From positions 1 through 35,793 of the IMG/VR virus record IMGVR_UViG_3300048838_001836: a stretch of 35,793 nt of DNA; one strand, 5' to 3'. Shown here piece after piece: positions 1-8,489 of the stretch. Position numbers and translations under genes: made by a program. The notes beneath the pieces were generated by a model that had not been told where the DNA came from, did not search any database, and worked only from the letters and a program-made list of their open reading frames with translations. The stretch is from a virus. The stretch's first letter is position 1; each line of letters begins with the position of its first letter.

Positions 1-198
1 TCAGGTTTTTACCACTCGCACCACAAAGGTAAACAGGCCATCGGTGCTTTGCGCGGTAACTTCCTCGCTCTCGCCGCCCTTGCCGGTTTGCTCGCGCTCC
101 AGGCCGGTTTTTGCGCGCATGGCTTCCGGTGTGGCTGGCGCCCCAAGCTTGATTTCCGGCTTGGGCTTTTCTACCAGTCGGTTCAGGTCTGCCTTCAT
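1..198 (-). CDS. Hypothetical phage protein (65 aa)
   Basis: I do not recognise this small protein. It is hydrophilic, rich in Lys and Glu in its first half, and ends in a short beta-like hydrophobic stretch (FTFVVRVVKT). ATG at 198, TGA at 1-3. It follows the 143-aa gene by 2 bp and is the last complete gene of the tail block in the window, so a tail or tail-accessory role is the most that context allows. Confidence 0.6.
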   Translation of the reverse strand: MKADLNRLVEKPKPEIKLGAPATPEAMRAKTGLEREQTGKGGESEEVTAQSTDGLFTFVVRVVKT

Positions 199-200
199 GG

Positions 201-632
201 TTATACCGGCGTTTCGATAAGCGAGTTTGTTTCGAGCGTGATGTCGGTGTAGGTGCCAGCCACCGTCAACACCGAATCGCGGCGGGTATAGATTGGCACC
301 GCATTGCCGACGCCACTGTTGATCGTGTGGCTCAACGTGAGCGCAGCGCCTGCGGTGGCCGCATCACGCGCGCCGGTAGACAGCCCGAGCTTGAATTCGG
401 TGGCAGGCGCGCCGCTGCCGGCGTTTGCGTCGACCACGCTGATGATGACCGGGTCGGTGCCTGGGTTGGTGATGGTTTGCACCTTGTTGCCGCTGACGGT
501 GGAGCCGAAATAAATTGTTTTATCCACTGCCGCGAGCAGGTTGGCGGTGTCCTGCGCTGCGGTGAGCGGGTTGCCGCTGGTGATTTCCTGCGTCAGCGCG
601 GCGTCGTGGTAGAACTTGAACGTGATGGCCAT
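201..632 (-). CDS. Hypothetical phage structural protein (143 aa)
   Basis: The protein begins MAITFKFYHDAAL and is rich in Thr, Ala, Gly and Asn with no charged clusters, typical of beta-rich virion proteins. No signal peptide, membrane segment or catalytic motif is visible. It lies 9 bp downstream of the large tail hub/fibre gene and just before another small gene in the same tail operon. A tail tip, fibre or decoration role is inferred from position and composition only; I cannot name a family. Confidence 0.6.
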   Translation of the reverse strand: MAITFKFYHDAALTQEITSGNPLTAAQDTANLLAAVDKTIYFGSTVSGNKVQTITNPGTDPVIISVVDANAGSGAPATEFKLGLSTGARDAATAGAALTLSHTINSGVGNAVPIYTRRDSVLTVAGTYTDITLETNSLIETPV

Positions 633-641
633 GATGGTTCC

Positions 642-3506
642 TTATGGAATGGTGAATTGCATGGTGTCGGTCGGGATCAGCACCTGGTAGGAAGTGGTCA
701 CCGGCTTGGTCAGCGGGTTGCGGTCGGCGTCGGCCACGCCCGGCATCTGCACGCGGAAGCCGGTCACCGGATACGCCCCGGCGACGTAATGCGGATTGGG
801 GAAACTGGCCCCGCCGATCACAGGGATGTCGGATACAAATATCGACTCGGGCGGATTGAGCAGCAGGCCCATCAGCGCATCGGTGTATGGCGTGAGCCCG
901 AAGGTATTGACCGACAGCGGCGGGATGCTGCCGCCCCAGTCCTGGGTTTCCGTGGCTTCGTCCGGCGCGGTTGGCGGGTCGAGCGTATCCGGGGTAAGAA
1001 TGCCAGCCCCGCCTGCGCCAAAGCAGCCAATGGAAAACTCGCTGGTGGCGCTGCCGTTCAGCAGGTTCAGCACATGGTTCACGCTCACGACCTTGCCGGA
1101 CACATCCATGTCGGCGGTGGCAATGGTCACGCGCTTGTCCAGATCGAGGTCGGGGTTGCACAGCACCGCATTGGTCAGGCGCGCGCCGCGATGGCTGCCG
1201 AGTATCTTGACGTAGGCCTGGTCGAGCAGGGTCTGGATGGCATAGTCGGAATCGGAGCGGGTGGCGTCAGGCGAATAATCCATTTCGCCGCCGGACGGCA
1301 TCAGCGGCGCCACGTCGAGCGCCGATTCCCAGGCGGTGCCGTCAAAGGCGCTGGCCAGCGCACCGCGCAACTTGTGCGGCAGTTCTCCATTGGCCGCGAC
1401 AGATTCGGGCGCGCTCACGGTGATCGCGTAGGATTCGGTCACGGTCTGGCTGTGGCGCTGCGTCATGTGCAGGATCGCCATGTCTATCGAGCCATCGTCC
1501 GGGTAAATGAAGCCGCCGGAAGAATGCGGAATCGCTGCGGGCGCCGGAGAAAAAATGGATTGCGTCACGATCCAGCCCGAGCCACTGGCCGCACCCATGA
1601 TGTCCTGCTGCTTGGGATAGGACCAGCCGCACGGTGCCATGTCGATATGCGTGCCACTCCAGCCAATTGATGTGTAGCGCTGGCGCAGGCGCGGATAGCG
1701 GTATTCATATTCGACCGTCACCTGGTTGATCAGCGTGGAGCGCTGCGGCAGGCTGCCGATGACCGATTGTTCATACAGCAGATCGCCCGCGCCATAGGTC
1801 GCCCATGAAGCCGACAGTTCCCACGGCGTCACTCGCATACCGCCATGCGCACCGGCATCGAGGCTGCCCGCCACCGTGCTCAGACGCGCCTCGGCATAGT
1901 CCCAGTTGTCCAGAATCTCGCCCTGCACCGCCACGCTGTAGCGCCCGCCGATCAGTCCGTCGATCACGCTGCGGTCGAGCGACGCCACGCGGTTTTGCAA
2001 GTCGTCGACGCAGCTCAGGTTCAGCAGGCGCGCACGCAGGTCGTATTGCGGCGTGTCGACGCGGCCGGTAAACAAGCGCAGCGGAACTTCGGTGCCGCCG
2101 ATCACCGGCACATAATCCAGGGTGATGACCTTGCCGACATAATCCAGCGGTGCAATGGTGCCGACAGGCGGGTTGATCGCCAGAGTGGCGATGCGTGCCG
2201 CGCCTTCGTCGGCGGTGACGCTGATCACGCCCTCGAGGCTGGCCGACACATCCACGCCGTCGATCAGGCAGCGTGCGGTCCAGTTCGGGATGTGGCCGGG
2301 CGCGAGCACGGCCAGCGCGGTGGACGCGCTGGCCGAACCTGCGGCTGTCACGGTAAGCGCAGTCGGCAAACTGGCCGACCCGCTTGGAGAGGTGACCGTC
2401 AGTGTAGTGGCGGCCTTTACTGCAGACGAAACAAGCAGCTCGGTCGGCGCAGCGGCGATGCCGCTGGAAAGCTGCACAATCAGTTCAGTCAAACAAACAA
2501 CGGTGTCGTCCGGAACAACATCGAATGTATATACCGCGCCCTGGTTTGAAAACGTCGCATCGTATCCTGGGGCGCCAACCATCATCTGTGCAGCATCGGA
2601 TGACAGCGATGGCCTGGCAAAAGAAACCACACCATCTGCCGACTCAAGCACGTCGCCGCGCACCACCCAGGCGCTGCCGGTCCAGTCGAACAGGTATACC
2701 CCGCCGCGCGAGTCAGTTACCCCGACCCAGTTCGACGCGGAAACAGCCATCACCGCGCCGCTGCTTGAAAGCGCTACGCCAGACCCAAAATAGCCATTTG
2801 CTGTCGGTGACGGCGGCAACAGCATAGACCCGCGCAACACCCAGGCGCTGCCGCTCCAGTCATAAACGTAGACCCCTCCGTCGTAGGTGTAGGTCGTGGT
2901 TTTTTTTTGGCCGCCAATCGCCATGATGGCGCCATCTACAGACAGCGCCACACCGCCGCCGCCGCCGACCGGATAGGTTGTCGACCGCCATACCCATGCG
3001 CTACCGTTCCACTTGTAAACCGTTGTTCCAAACGCTGTCGGGGAGCAGAACGCCAGCACCGTGCCGTCGCCAGACAGGGCCACACTTGCCCCCCAGTAAT
3101 AGCCGGGGCCAGGCACGGAAACCTGCATCACGCTGCCGCGCTGCACCCAAGCGCCGCCGGTCCAGTCGAACACGAACACGCCACCGGCGTCGGCGTAGCC
3201 GTAATCCATGCCAATGGCACCGACAGCCATCACCAATCCGTCTGCTGAAAGCGCAACAGCCGACCCGAAATAGTTCGATGCCGTAGCCACTCCAGGTTCC
3301 TGCAGCACGCTGCCACGCTGAACCCACGCGCCGCCGGTCCAGTCGAATGTGTAGATTCCGCCCTGATCGGTGTAGGTGGCATCCCAGCCATTGGCCCCGA
3401 CCACCATCACAAGGCCGTCAGATGATACCGATACCGATACCCCGAACTGGTCGGTATTGCCAGGATCATCCGCTACAAGGCCGCCCCCGCGTTGTGTGAT
3501 CGCCAC
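642..3506 (-). CDS. Large tail protein: N-terminal beta-propeller plus tail-hub-like C-terminus (954 aa)
   Basis: Roughly the first 330 residues are six imperfect repeats of about 50-60 aa, each with a GxxVALSxDGxxMAVG strand, a D/G-rich turn and a GGVYxFDWTGxAWVxRG ending. This is the pattern of FG-GAP/integrin-type beta-propeller blades. A Ser/Ala/Thr-rich linker with repeated TALTV units follows (about 345-405). The remainder (about 410-954) begins WTARCLIDGVDVS and resembles phage tail hub or baseplate proteins, though I cannot assign a family firmly. Start is GTG at 3506, one base from the TAA of the upstream gene, with a strong Shine-Dalgarno (GGAGGA) about 8 nt before it. Downstream of the tape measure, this is where a host-recognition protein is expected. 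The propeller may bind a surface ligand. Confidence 0.75.
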   Translation of the reverse strand: MAITQRGGGLVADDPGNTDQFGVSVSVSSDGLVMVVGANGWDATYTDQGGIYTFDWTGGAWVQRGSVLQEPGVATASNYFGSAVALSADGLVMAVGAIGMDYGYADAGGVFVFDWTGGAWVQRGSVMQVSVPGPGYYWGASVALSGDGTVLAFCSPTAFGTTVYKWNGSAWVWRSTTYPVGGGGGVALSVDGAIMAIGGQKKTTTYTYDGGVYVYDWSGSAWVLRGSMLLPPSPTANGYFGSGVALSSSGAVMAVSASNWVGVTDSRGGVYLFDWTGSAWVVRGDVLESADGVVSFARPSLSSDAAQMMVGAPGYDATFSNQGAVYTFDVVPDDTVVCLTELIVQLSSGIAAAPTELLVSSAVKAATTLTVTSPSGSASLPTALTVTAAGSASASTALAVLAPGHIPNWTARCLIDGVDVSASLEGVISVTADEGAARIATLAINPPVGTIAPLDYVGKVITLDYVPVIGGTEVPLRLFTGRVDTPQYDLRARLLNLSCVDDLQNRVASLDRSVIDGLIGGRYSVAVQGEILDNWDYAEARLSTVAGSLDAGAHGGMRVTPWELSASWATYGAGDLLYEQSVIGSLPQRSTLINQVTVEYEYRYPRLRQRYTSIGWSGTHIDMAPCGWSYPKQQDIMGAASGSGWIVTQSIFSPAPAAIPHSSGGFIYPDDGSIDMAILHMTQRHSQTVTESYAITVSAPESVAANGELPHKLRGALASAFDGTAWESALDVAPLMPSGGEMDYSPDATRSDSDYAIQTLLDQAYVKILGSHRGARLTNAVLCNPDLDLDKRVTIATADMDVSGKVVSVNHVLNLLNGSATSEFSIGCFGAGGAGILTPDTLDPPTAPDEATETQDWGGSIPPLSVNTFGLTPYTDALMGLLLNPPESIFVSDIPVIGGASFPNPHYVAGAYPVTGFRVQMPGVADADRNPLTKPVTTSYQVLIPTDTMQFTIP

Positions 3507-4022
3507 TTACACTTCCTCCGCCGTCAGCGACCAGCTATACACGCCCGACTCCACATCCAGTTCCTCGGTCGGGCCGGCGCTGTAGAAATTGGCTTTGGGG
3601 TAATACATGAACTGATACCCGGTGGCGCCGGACACCGCGGTGGCGGTGGCGGTGTTCGTCACCACGTTGACCGGCGTGGCCACCAGCTCGCCGGCCACGA
3701 TCGCGCGCGCCAGCACGGCGTCGGCAAAATCGCTGCGCCGCGCGGCGGGCAGCGTGGCCGATACCGTGGCGGAATGGATGGTGCGCGGCTTGATGCAGCT
3801 GATTTCAACCGGCTGCGACCAGTCCACGCCATCGAGCGCGGCCGGCGCCCAGCCGGTGCCGCCGATGGTGGTGGTGAGCTTGCGCCAGTGCGTCTGCTTC
3901 ACCCCGGCACCGTTCAGCATGCGGTGCAGCGTGGCGCCTTCCAGCGGCGGATAGGACTGCGTGGCGGGCCAGGTTTGCAGGGCGAATTCCACGCCCGCGA
4001 TCTTGAGTGTAGGCACGGCCAT
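3507..4022 (-). CDS. Phage tail-associated protein, unknown function (171 aa)
   Basis: The protein starts MAVPTLKIAGVEFALQTW and contains several beta-strand-like stretches (WRKLTTTIGGTGWAPAALDG, GYQFMYYPKANFYSAGP) without recognisable catalytic motifs. Its ATG at 4022 overlaps the stop codon of the tape measure gene by one base and its TAA is directly adjacent to the GTG of the hub/fibre gene, so the three are probably translated in a coupled way. Position between tape measure and hub fits a distal-tail or tail-tip assembly protein. That is inference from order. Confidence 0.7.
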   Translation of the reverse strand: MAVPTLKIAGVEFALQTWPATQSYPPLEGATLHRMLNGAGVKQTHWRKLTTTIGGTGWAPAALDGVDWSQPVEISCIKPRTIHSATVSATLPAARRSDFADAVLARAIVAGELVATPVNVVTNTATATAVSGATGYQFMYYPKANFYSAGPTEELDVESGVYSWSLTAEEV

Positions 4023-5734
4023 TATTGACGCCTCCCGTATTGCAGCGCGGCTTTGGCAAGATCAGCCGCGCTGGCAGATGCGCCCGGCACGCTGGCGGTC
4101 GTGGCAATCGGCCCGGCCTGCTTGATGAACTCGATCAGGTGCTTGATCTTTTCCAGATCCTCGATGGTCTTGGCGGTGGCCGGGCTGGTCTTGATCTCAA
4201 CCGACTGGCGCGAATCGGCCCCTTCGAGATTGGCCTTGGCAGCGTCGGCGCGTTTCTGGTTTTCGTCGTACTGCTCGCCCAGTTCCATGGCCCGCTGCTT
4301 TTCCTCGGCGGCGGCCTTTTCCAGCGCGGCGGCCTCGGCCAGATTGGCCTGGCGGCGGTATTCGGTCTTGAGCGCCACGTCGTCGAGCTGGTCGGCCAGC
4401 GCGCGCAGCGCCTCTGCCTGGTCCTGCGTGTTCTCCAGGCTGTCGGTGCCGGCGGTGCGGTTGAGCTTCATCGCTGCCGTCACCGCGTTCAGACGCGCGG
4501 CGGCCTGTGCTTCCGGGTCGTCGCCCGCTGCGCCGGTGCCGTTGGCCTCGGCGCGCAGCTTTTTGGCCTGGCGCAGATAATCCTTCTCGGCCTGGAGCGA
4601 TGCGGAAAACGCCGACTGCAGCGCGGACTGCAGCAGCTTGGCGTCGTTGATCTGTTCCTTGGCCGCTTCATTTTGCGCCTTGACGTTTTCCTCGCGCGCG
4701 GCGGCCTGTTTTTCTTCCTCGGCGGCGCGGGTGCGCGCGGCGGTGGCGGTGGCGGCTTCGGCCTCGCGTGCCTTCTTCTCGGCGTCCACCTGTTCCTGCA
4801 GCACACGCACTTCCTCGCGCTTGCGCTCGATGTAGCCGGTGTCATCAATACCGGCCTTGCGCGCGCCTTCTGTGGCCTTGGCCAATTCGGCCTGCGCCTT
4901 TGCGAGTTTCTGAGTATTGGTCAGCAGGTCGTCAGTGAACAGCGCCGCACCAAGCCCGCCAAGCGCAACCCAGCCAGCCATCAGCAGGCCGGAATCCTTG
5001 GCCGCCTGAGCCATCGCATCAGTGATCTGCACCAGCCCCGGAAGCACCTCGCGCGCCAGATTGTTACCCAGGCCCTTGCCGGCGTTGCGCAGCTTGTCCA
5101 GGTTGTCGTTGAACTCCTCGGCGGCCTTGGAGGTTTCGGTATCCAGCACCACGCCCAGCGCGGCGGCTTCGTCCTTTAGCGCCTCGATGCCGGCGCGGCC
5201 CTGGTTCAGAAACGGGATCAGCTGCGGGCCGATTTTCTTGCCGAACAGGTCGGCCGCCAGCGTGGTCTTGTTGATGCCGTCCGGCATCGCGGCAAAGCGC
5301 TCGGCAATCACCAGCAGCGCATCCGACGAATCGGTGAACTGCGCCGGGTCGATGTTCAGTTCCTTGAACGCGGCGACCGCCTCGCCGGTGCCGTTCTTCG
5401 CATCGTCCAGGTTGACCGACAGATTGACCAGGCTTTTCTGCAGCACGTCCACACCCGCGCCGCTCTGGCCTGCTGCGTAGGTCAGCGCGCTGAAATTCTC
5501 GACGCTGGTGCCGGCTGCCTGCGCCGACTTGACCGCGTTATCCATTTCGTCGGCGGCCTGCTTGATCGTGCCGACGAACTTGGCCACAGAGATGCCGACG
5601 AACAGGCCGCCGATCAGGCTGCGCAGCCCGGCCGCCGAATTGCCGATCGACGCCAGCCCGCCCTTGACCGAGCCGAATGCCGCCTTGGTCCTGTCGACCG
5701 CAGTAATAATGATTTGTGTAATCGGATTGGCCAT
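4022..5734 (-). CDS. Phage tail tape measure protein (570 aa)
   Basis: Sets tail length and is threaded through the tail tube. The N-terminus (MANPITQIIITAVDRTKAAF) followed by Gly/Ala-rich hydrophobic helices (about 25-60) is typical of phage tape measure proteins. Residues about 290-520 are almost entirely Ala/Glu/Lys/Arg/Gln heptad-like coiled coil. A hydrophobic patch (GLLMAGWVALGGLGAALF) lies near 240-260. The ATG at 5734 is chosen because it follows the TAA of the DUF1353 gene by 6 nt; the reading frame stays open further upstream but only antisense to other genes. 570 aa is short to average for the family and predicts a fairly short tail. Confidence 0.9.
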   Translation of the reverse strand: MANPITQIIITAVDRTKAAFGSVKGGLASIGNSAAGLRSLIGGLFVGISVAKFVGTIKQAADEMDNAVKSAQAAGTSVENFSALTYAAGQSGAGVDVLQKSLVNLSVNLDDAKNGTGEAVAAFKELNIDPAQFTDSSDALLVIAERFAAMPDGINKTTLAADLFGKKIGPQLIPFLNQGRAGIEALKDEAAALGVVLDTETSKAAEEFNDNLDKLRNAGKGLGNNLAREVLPGLVQITDAMAQAAKDSGLLMAGWVALGGLGAALFTDDLLTNTQKLAKAQAELAKATEGARKAGIDDTGYIERKREEVRVLQEQVDAEKKAREAEAATATAARTRAAEEEKQAAAREENVKAQNEAAKEQINDAKLLQSALQSAFSASLQAEKDYLRQAKKLRAEANGTGAAGDDPEAQAAARLNAVTAAMKLNRTAGTDSLENTQDQAEALRALADQLDDVALKTEYRRQANLAEAAALEKAAAEEKQRAMELGEQYDENQKRADAAKANLEGADSRQSVEIKTSPATAKTIEDLEKIKHLIEFIKQAGPIATTASVPGASASAADLAKAALQYGRRQ

Positions 5735-5739
5735 GGCAG

Positions 5740-6132
5740 TTACTTCGAGTTGAACGCGACCACGGCCGCGTAGTAGTTTTCGATCAGGTCGGCCGGGTAG
5801 TTGGCGTCGGCCAGGGCTTCGCGGAAGATCAGGTGCGCGGTGGCGGCGGGCACGGGCGGGTGATCGCCGCGCCGCAGGTAGTCGTGCAGCACGCCCTGCT
5901 TGAAGCCCTGCCAGATGCCTTTGCCAAAAAAGCGCATGCACAGCGCAGCGCCAACCAGCGGCACCAGAGACAGCGCCATGGGGATGCTGGCGCCGTCGGT
6001 GCGGAAATGGCGCGGCACGGTGTAGGTGCGCCCGTCCAGCTCGCACTCATAGACCAGCGGCTCGGTCGTGATCCACGGGAACACGTCGCGGTCGTTGAGC
6101 AGTTGCACCTTGAGCGGGGTGAGAAACGGCAT
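5740..6132 (-). CDS. DUF1353 family phage protein (130 aa)
   Basis: Carries the signature of DUF1353 phage proteins: an FRTDGASIP motif around residues 43-51, a hydrophobic central part, and a VLHDYLRRG stretch (about 81-89) with the conserved His-Asp. Function is unknown; members usually lie among tail or lysis genes. Start ATG 6132 is 5 bp downstream of the endolysin-holin stop, and the gene ends 6 bp before the tape measure start, so it sits between the lysis block and the tape measure. Confidence 0.8.
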   Translation of the reverse strand: MPFLTPLKVQLLNDRDVFPWITTEPLVYECELDGRTYTVPRHFRTDGASIPMALSLVPLVGAALCMRFFGKGIWQGFKQGVLHDYLRRGDHPPVPAATAHLIFREALADANYPADLIENYYAAVVAFNSK

Positions 6133-6136
6133 GGCG

Positions 6137-7210
6137 TCAGCGCTGGTTGATCAGCTCGGTTTTCTTGTCGCTGCCGCTGCTGCTGCCCATCCAGTAGTCG
6201 CGCACGCCGTTCCAGCCGGCGATGATCATCAGCGTGATGACCGCGCCCTTGAGCTCAGGGGTGAGCCCGGCCCAGTTCAGCGAGACGAACACGCCGGAGA
6301 AGCCGACGAAGGCCAGCGACAGCAGGTGGACGAACTTCATCTTCACCCACGGCGCATCGATGAACAGCGGCTCGCTGCTGTTGTAGTCACGCGCGGCCCT
6401 GATGTTGCCCTGCTCCATGGCGTTGATGCGCTCCATCAGGTCGACGATGTCGGCGCGGTTCATGCGCAGCGCCTCGTTGGCTTCGCTCGCGGTTTGCGGG
6501 TCGGCCTGCACGCGCTCGACCGCTTCCTGCATGTTGGTCGCGCCGGTGGTTTGCATCAGGATCTGCCCGACCTTGGCCACGGCTTCGACGTTGCGCTCGG
6601 CGACATCGGGCTTTTTGAAGATGCTGCCGATCTCGGGCAGCGCGTTGATCAGTCCGGGCAGGGCCTGGACCAGAATGGAACCGGCGAGTGACATGGGTGC
6701 CTCCTTCGGTGTGGGTTGAGTGGCAGCGGAGGCAGTCACGCCAGCGCTGCCTGAAACGAACAGCAAACGCTCGGCCTCGCGGCGGCGCACCAGGCCGGGC
6801 ATCACGTTGCCGGCGGCTTTGGTCCACAACTTGAACTGCCCGGCCGCACCGGCAAAATCCCCGGCGTTGATCTTTTTCAGCAGGGTGCTGGGCTGGCCGT
6901 TTTTCAGGACGCGAAAACCGTCCTTGACGTTGCGGTAGCCCGGCCCGATGTTGAACACAAAGCTGCACAGCGCGTCGCGCTGCGGTGGCGTGAGCGGCAC
7001 GGTCACCGCGCCGTCAACCACCGCGTAGGCGTCGGCCATGTCGGCGTCGAGCCAGATTTCGGCCTGCGCCTCGGTGCAGCGGTCGCCCCGGCGCACGTTG
7101 AAGGTGTGGCCCCAGCCGATGGTCCAGGGGTCGCCCTTGCTGGCCGGGTCTGGATACGCCAGCAGGCGCAGCCCCTCGAATTCCTTGATGATCGATTTGG
7201 CGGATGCCAT
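6137..7210 (-). CDS. Endolysin (GH24 lysozyme) fused in frame to a 3-TM holin-like domain (357 aa)
   Basis: The N-terminal domain (about 1-150) is a phage-type lysozyme: FEGLRLLAYPD and PWTIGWGHT give the T4-like catalytic residues Glu12, Asp21 and Thr30, and PPQRDALCSFVFNIGPG is the usual central motif. It would cleave peptidoglycan between MurNAc and GlcNAc. After a short linker, residues 173-357 match the pattern of the gene-transfer-agent-type three-TM holin family: an amphipathic N-terminal part (LVQALPGLINALPEIGSIF), a helical middle, and hydrophobic segments near VHLLSLAFVGFSGVFVSL and AVITLMIIAGW. No N-terminal signal or SAR segment is seen. An in-frame internal ATG with a near-perfect Shine-Dalgarno suggests the holin is also made separately. 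Family calls are from motif recognition. Confidence 0.85.
   Translation of the reverse strand: MASAKSIIKEFEGLRLLAYPDPASKGDPWTIGWGHTFNVRRGDRCTEAQAEIWLDADMADAYAVVDGAVTVPLTPPQRDALCSFVFNIGPGYRNVKDGFRVLKNGQPSTLLKKINAGDFAGAAGQFKLWTKAAGNVMPGLVRRREAERLLFVSGSAGVTASAATQPTPKEAPMSLAGSILVQALPGLINALPEIGSIFKKPDVAERNVEAVAKVGQILMQTTGATNMQEAVERVQADPQTASEANEALRMNRADIVDLMERINAMEQGNIRAARDYNSSEPLFIDAPWVKMKFVHLLSLAFVGFSGVFVSLNWAGLTPELKGAVITLMIIAGWNGVRDYWMGSSSGSDKKTELINQR
6692..6706 (-). promoter_or_regulatory. Internal ribosome binding site and ATG for a separate holin
   Basis: On the minus strand AAGGAGGC lies 5-6 nt before an ATG at 6694, inside the endolysin-holin frame and exactly at the junction of the two domains (codon 173). 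Initiation here would give a 185-aa holin-like protein with the same stop as the fusion. Confidence 0.7.
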
Positions 7211-7218
7211 GGCTTGTC

Positions 7219-7413
7219 TCAATACGCCAGCATGCTCACGCTCACGTCGCTGGCGCCGGCATCGGCCAGCGCCTGTTCGATCTCGGTGCGACAGGCTTCG
7301 CCGGTGGTGACCAGCACGCCGCGAATGATGTCGAGCGCGTCGTCGGTCGTTTCCATCGCCATGTCCTTGAAACGGACGGTGACGCTCACGGTGACCTTGC
7401 GGCTGGCGTTCAT
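7219..7413 (-). CDS. Hypothetical small phage protein (64 aa)
   Basis: Starts MNASRKVTVSVTVRFKDMAM and reads as a short beta-alpha protein: a beta-rich N-terminus, then an acidic helix (IEQALADAGAS). No family recognised. Its ATG overlaps the TGA of the upstream membrane protein gene (ATGA), and it ends 8 bp before the endolysin start, so it belongs to the lysis block. A lysis-related role is only positional inference. Confidence 0.6.
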   Translation of the reverse strand: MNASRKVTVSVTVRFKDMAMETTDDALDIIRGVLVTTGEACRTEIEQALADAGASDVSVSMLAY

Positions 7414-7697
7414 GGGCGTGGCTGCTGCATCCTCTGGAGGATTGATTCAATCGCCTCGATGCGGCGGGCGTTTTCCTTGTGGCGCGTGTAGATCATTTCC
7501 ATGTCGCGCCGCGCATCGCTTTGCGTGTACTGGCTGGCGCGAAAGGTGTCGACCATCGTGGTCAGGTTGTCCAGCTTCGCGCTTTGCGTGGCGGCCCACC
7601 AGACGCCAACGGCGGTCTGACTGAATATGGCGAAGATCAGTACCAGCGGGATTTCCTTGCCTACATGCCAGCGCTCATCGCGTTGGGGTTGCGACAT
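7410..7697 (-). CDS. Small membrane protein with coiled coil, lysis-block (95 aa)
   Basis: One clear N-terminal membrane segment (about residues 16-36, PLVLIFAIFSQTAVGVWWAA) preceded by a charged RDERWHVGKE stretch, then an alpha-helical, charged C-terminus with heptad character (RHKENARRIEAIESILQRM). This N-in, single-TM, C-out helical layout fits either a small holin accessory or an inner-membrane spanin-like protein. No outer-membrane partner with a lipobox was found next to it, so a spanin call is not secure. It overlaps the 64-aa gene by 4 bp and lies directly before the endolysin. Confidence 0.7.
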   Translation of the reverse strand: MSQPQRDERWHVGKEIPLVLIFAIFSQTAVGVWWAATQSAKLDNLTTMVDTFRASQYTQSDARRDMEMIYTRHKENARRIEAIESILQRMQQPRP

Positions 7698-7709
7698 GAT
7701 TACCCCCCG

Positions 7710-8468
7710 TTACGCCATCTGCACTTTGTAGAACTTGGACAGACCCGCGCCGGTGATCGCCGAATCCGACAGCGCCTCGCCCGGCAGGTCCAGGCTGGCG
7801 TAATCGTCGCCCAGGTAGCTCACGTTTTGCGCGGCGCCCGGCTTGAAGCGGTGCACGCTGATGATGGCCTGCTTGCCGGATTGCGCCTCGTTGAGGCCGG
7901 CAAACACCAGCTTGAATTCCTGCGCGCTGGCGACCAGTGCCTCGACCACGCTGACGGCCTTTTTCGTGTAGTCCACTTTCAGGTTGTCGGCACTGGCGAC
8001 CGAATCGGGGATCGTGCTGCCGGACAGCACATAGATGCCCGCGCCGGTGAGGATGTAGTCGGTGCCGGCGGTGTAGGTGGTGGTGCCGGCCATGTCGGTT
8101 ACCACCGGGGCCACGGTCAGGTCGGGCACAAAATCCAGCGCCACCAGGCCGCCCTTGTAGGCGGCATGCGTTTCGTCGACTACCGCGCCAGCAGTCACGG
8201 CAGAAGTCGTGCCGAACGCACCCAGCGCCAGGTTGGTGGCGTTGATGTCGTGCGCCTTGATGTTCATCGTCACGCCGGTGATGCGCTCGATGCTGTTGGC
8301 CTTGCCGCCGCCCGCGCTGGTGTAGTCGAGCAGTTCCTTTTTCTCGGTGCCGTGGCTGAACGTCAGCTCGGCCACGTTGCCGATCGACACCATCGCCGCG
8401 CCGCCCGCGTAGGGTCCGAGGAAGATTTCGCCCTTGCCGATATATGAAGCATCTGCGATCTGTGACAT
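7710..8468 (-). CDS. Major tail tube protein (252 aa)
   Basis: The protein starts MSQIADASYIGKGEIFLGPY and is Gly/Thr/Ala-rich with alternating beta-strands, including ELTFSHGTEKKELLDYTSAGGGKAN and a C-terminal LSKFYKVQMA. This is the composition and start typical of siphophage tail tube proteins that polymerise around the tape measure. It lies downstream of the head-tail completion genes and upstream of the lysis block and tape measure, the expected order. The family is inferred from pattern and synteny; length fits. Confidence 0.8.
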   Translation of the reverse strand: MSQIADASYIGKGEIFLGPYAGGAAMVSIGNVAELTFSHGTEKKELLDYTSAGGGKANSIERITGVTMNIKAHDINATNLALGAFGTTSAVTAGAVVDETHAAYKGGLVALDFVPDLTVAPVVTDMAGTTTYTAGTDYILTGAGIYVLSGSTIPDSVASADNLKVDYTKKAVSVVEALVASAQEFKLVFAGLNEAQSGKQAIISVHRFKPGAAQNVSYLGDDYASLDLPGEALSDSAITGAGLSKFYKVQMA

Positions 8469-8489
8469 GTCTGCTCTCCTGTGTGCGCC

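Noticed and set aside
327-1670. Long plus-strand open frame (447 codons) over the tail gene
   Set aside because: Antisense to the hub/fibre gene, Arg/Gly/His-rich, no Shine-Dalgarno; typical shadow frame in GC-rich DNA.
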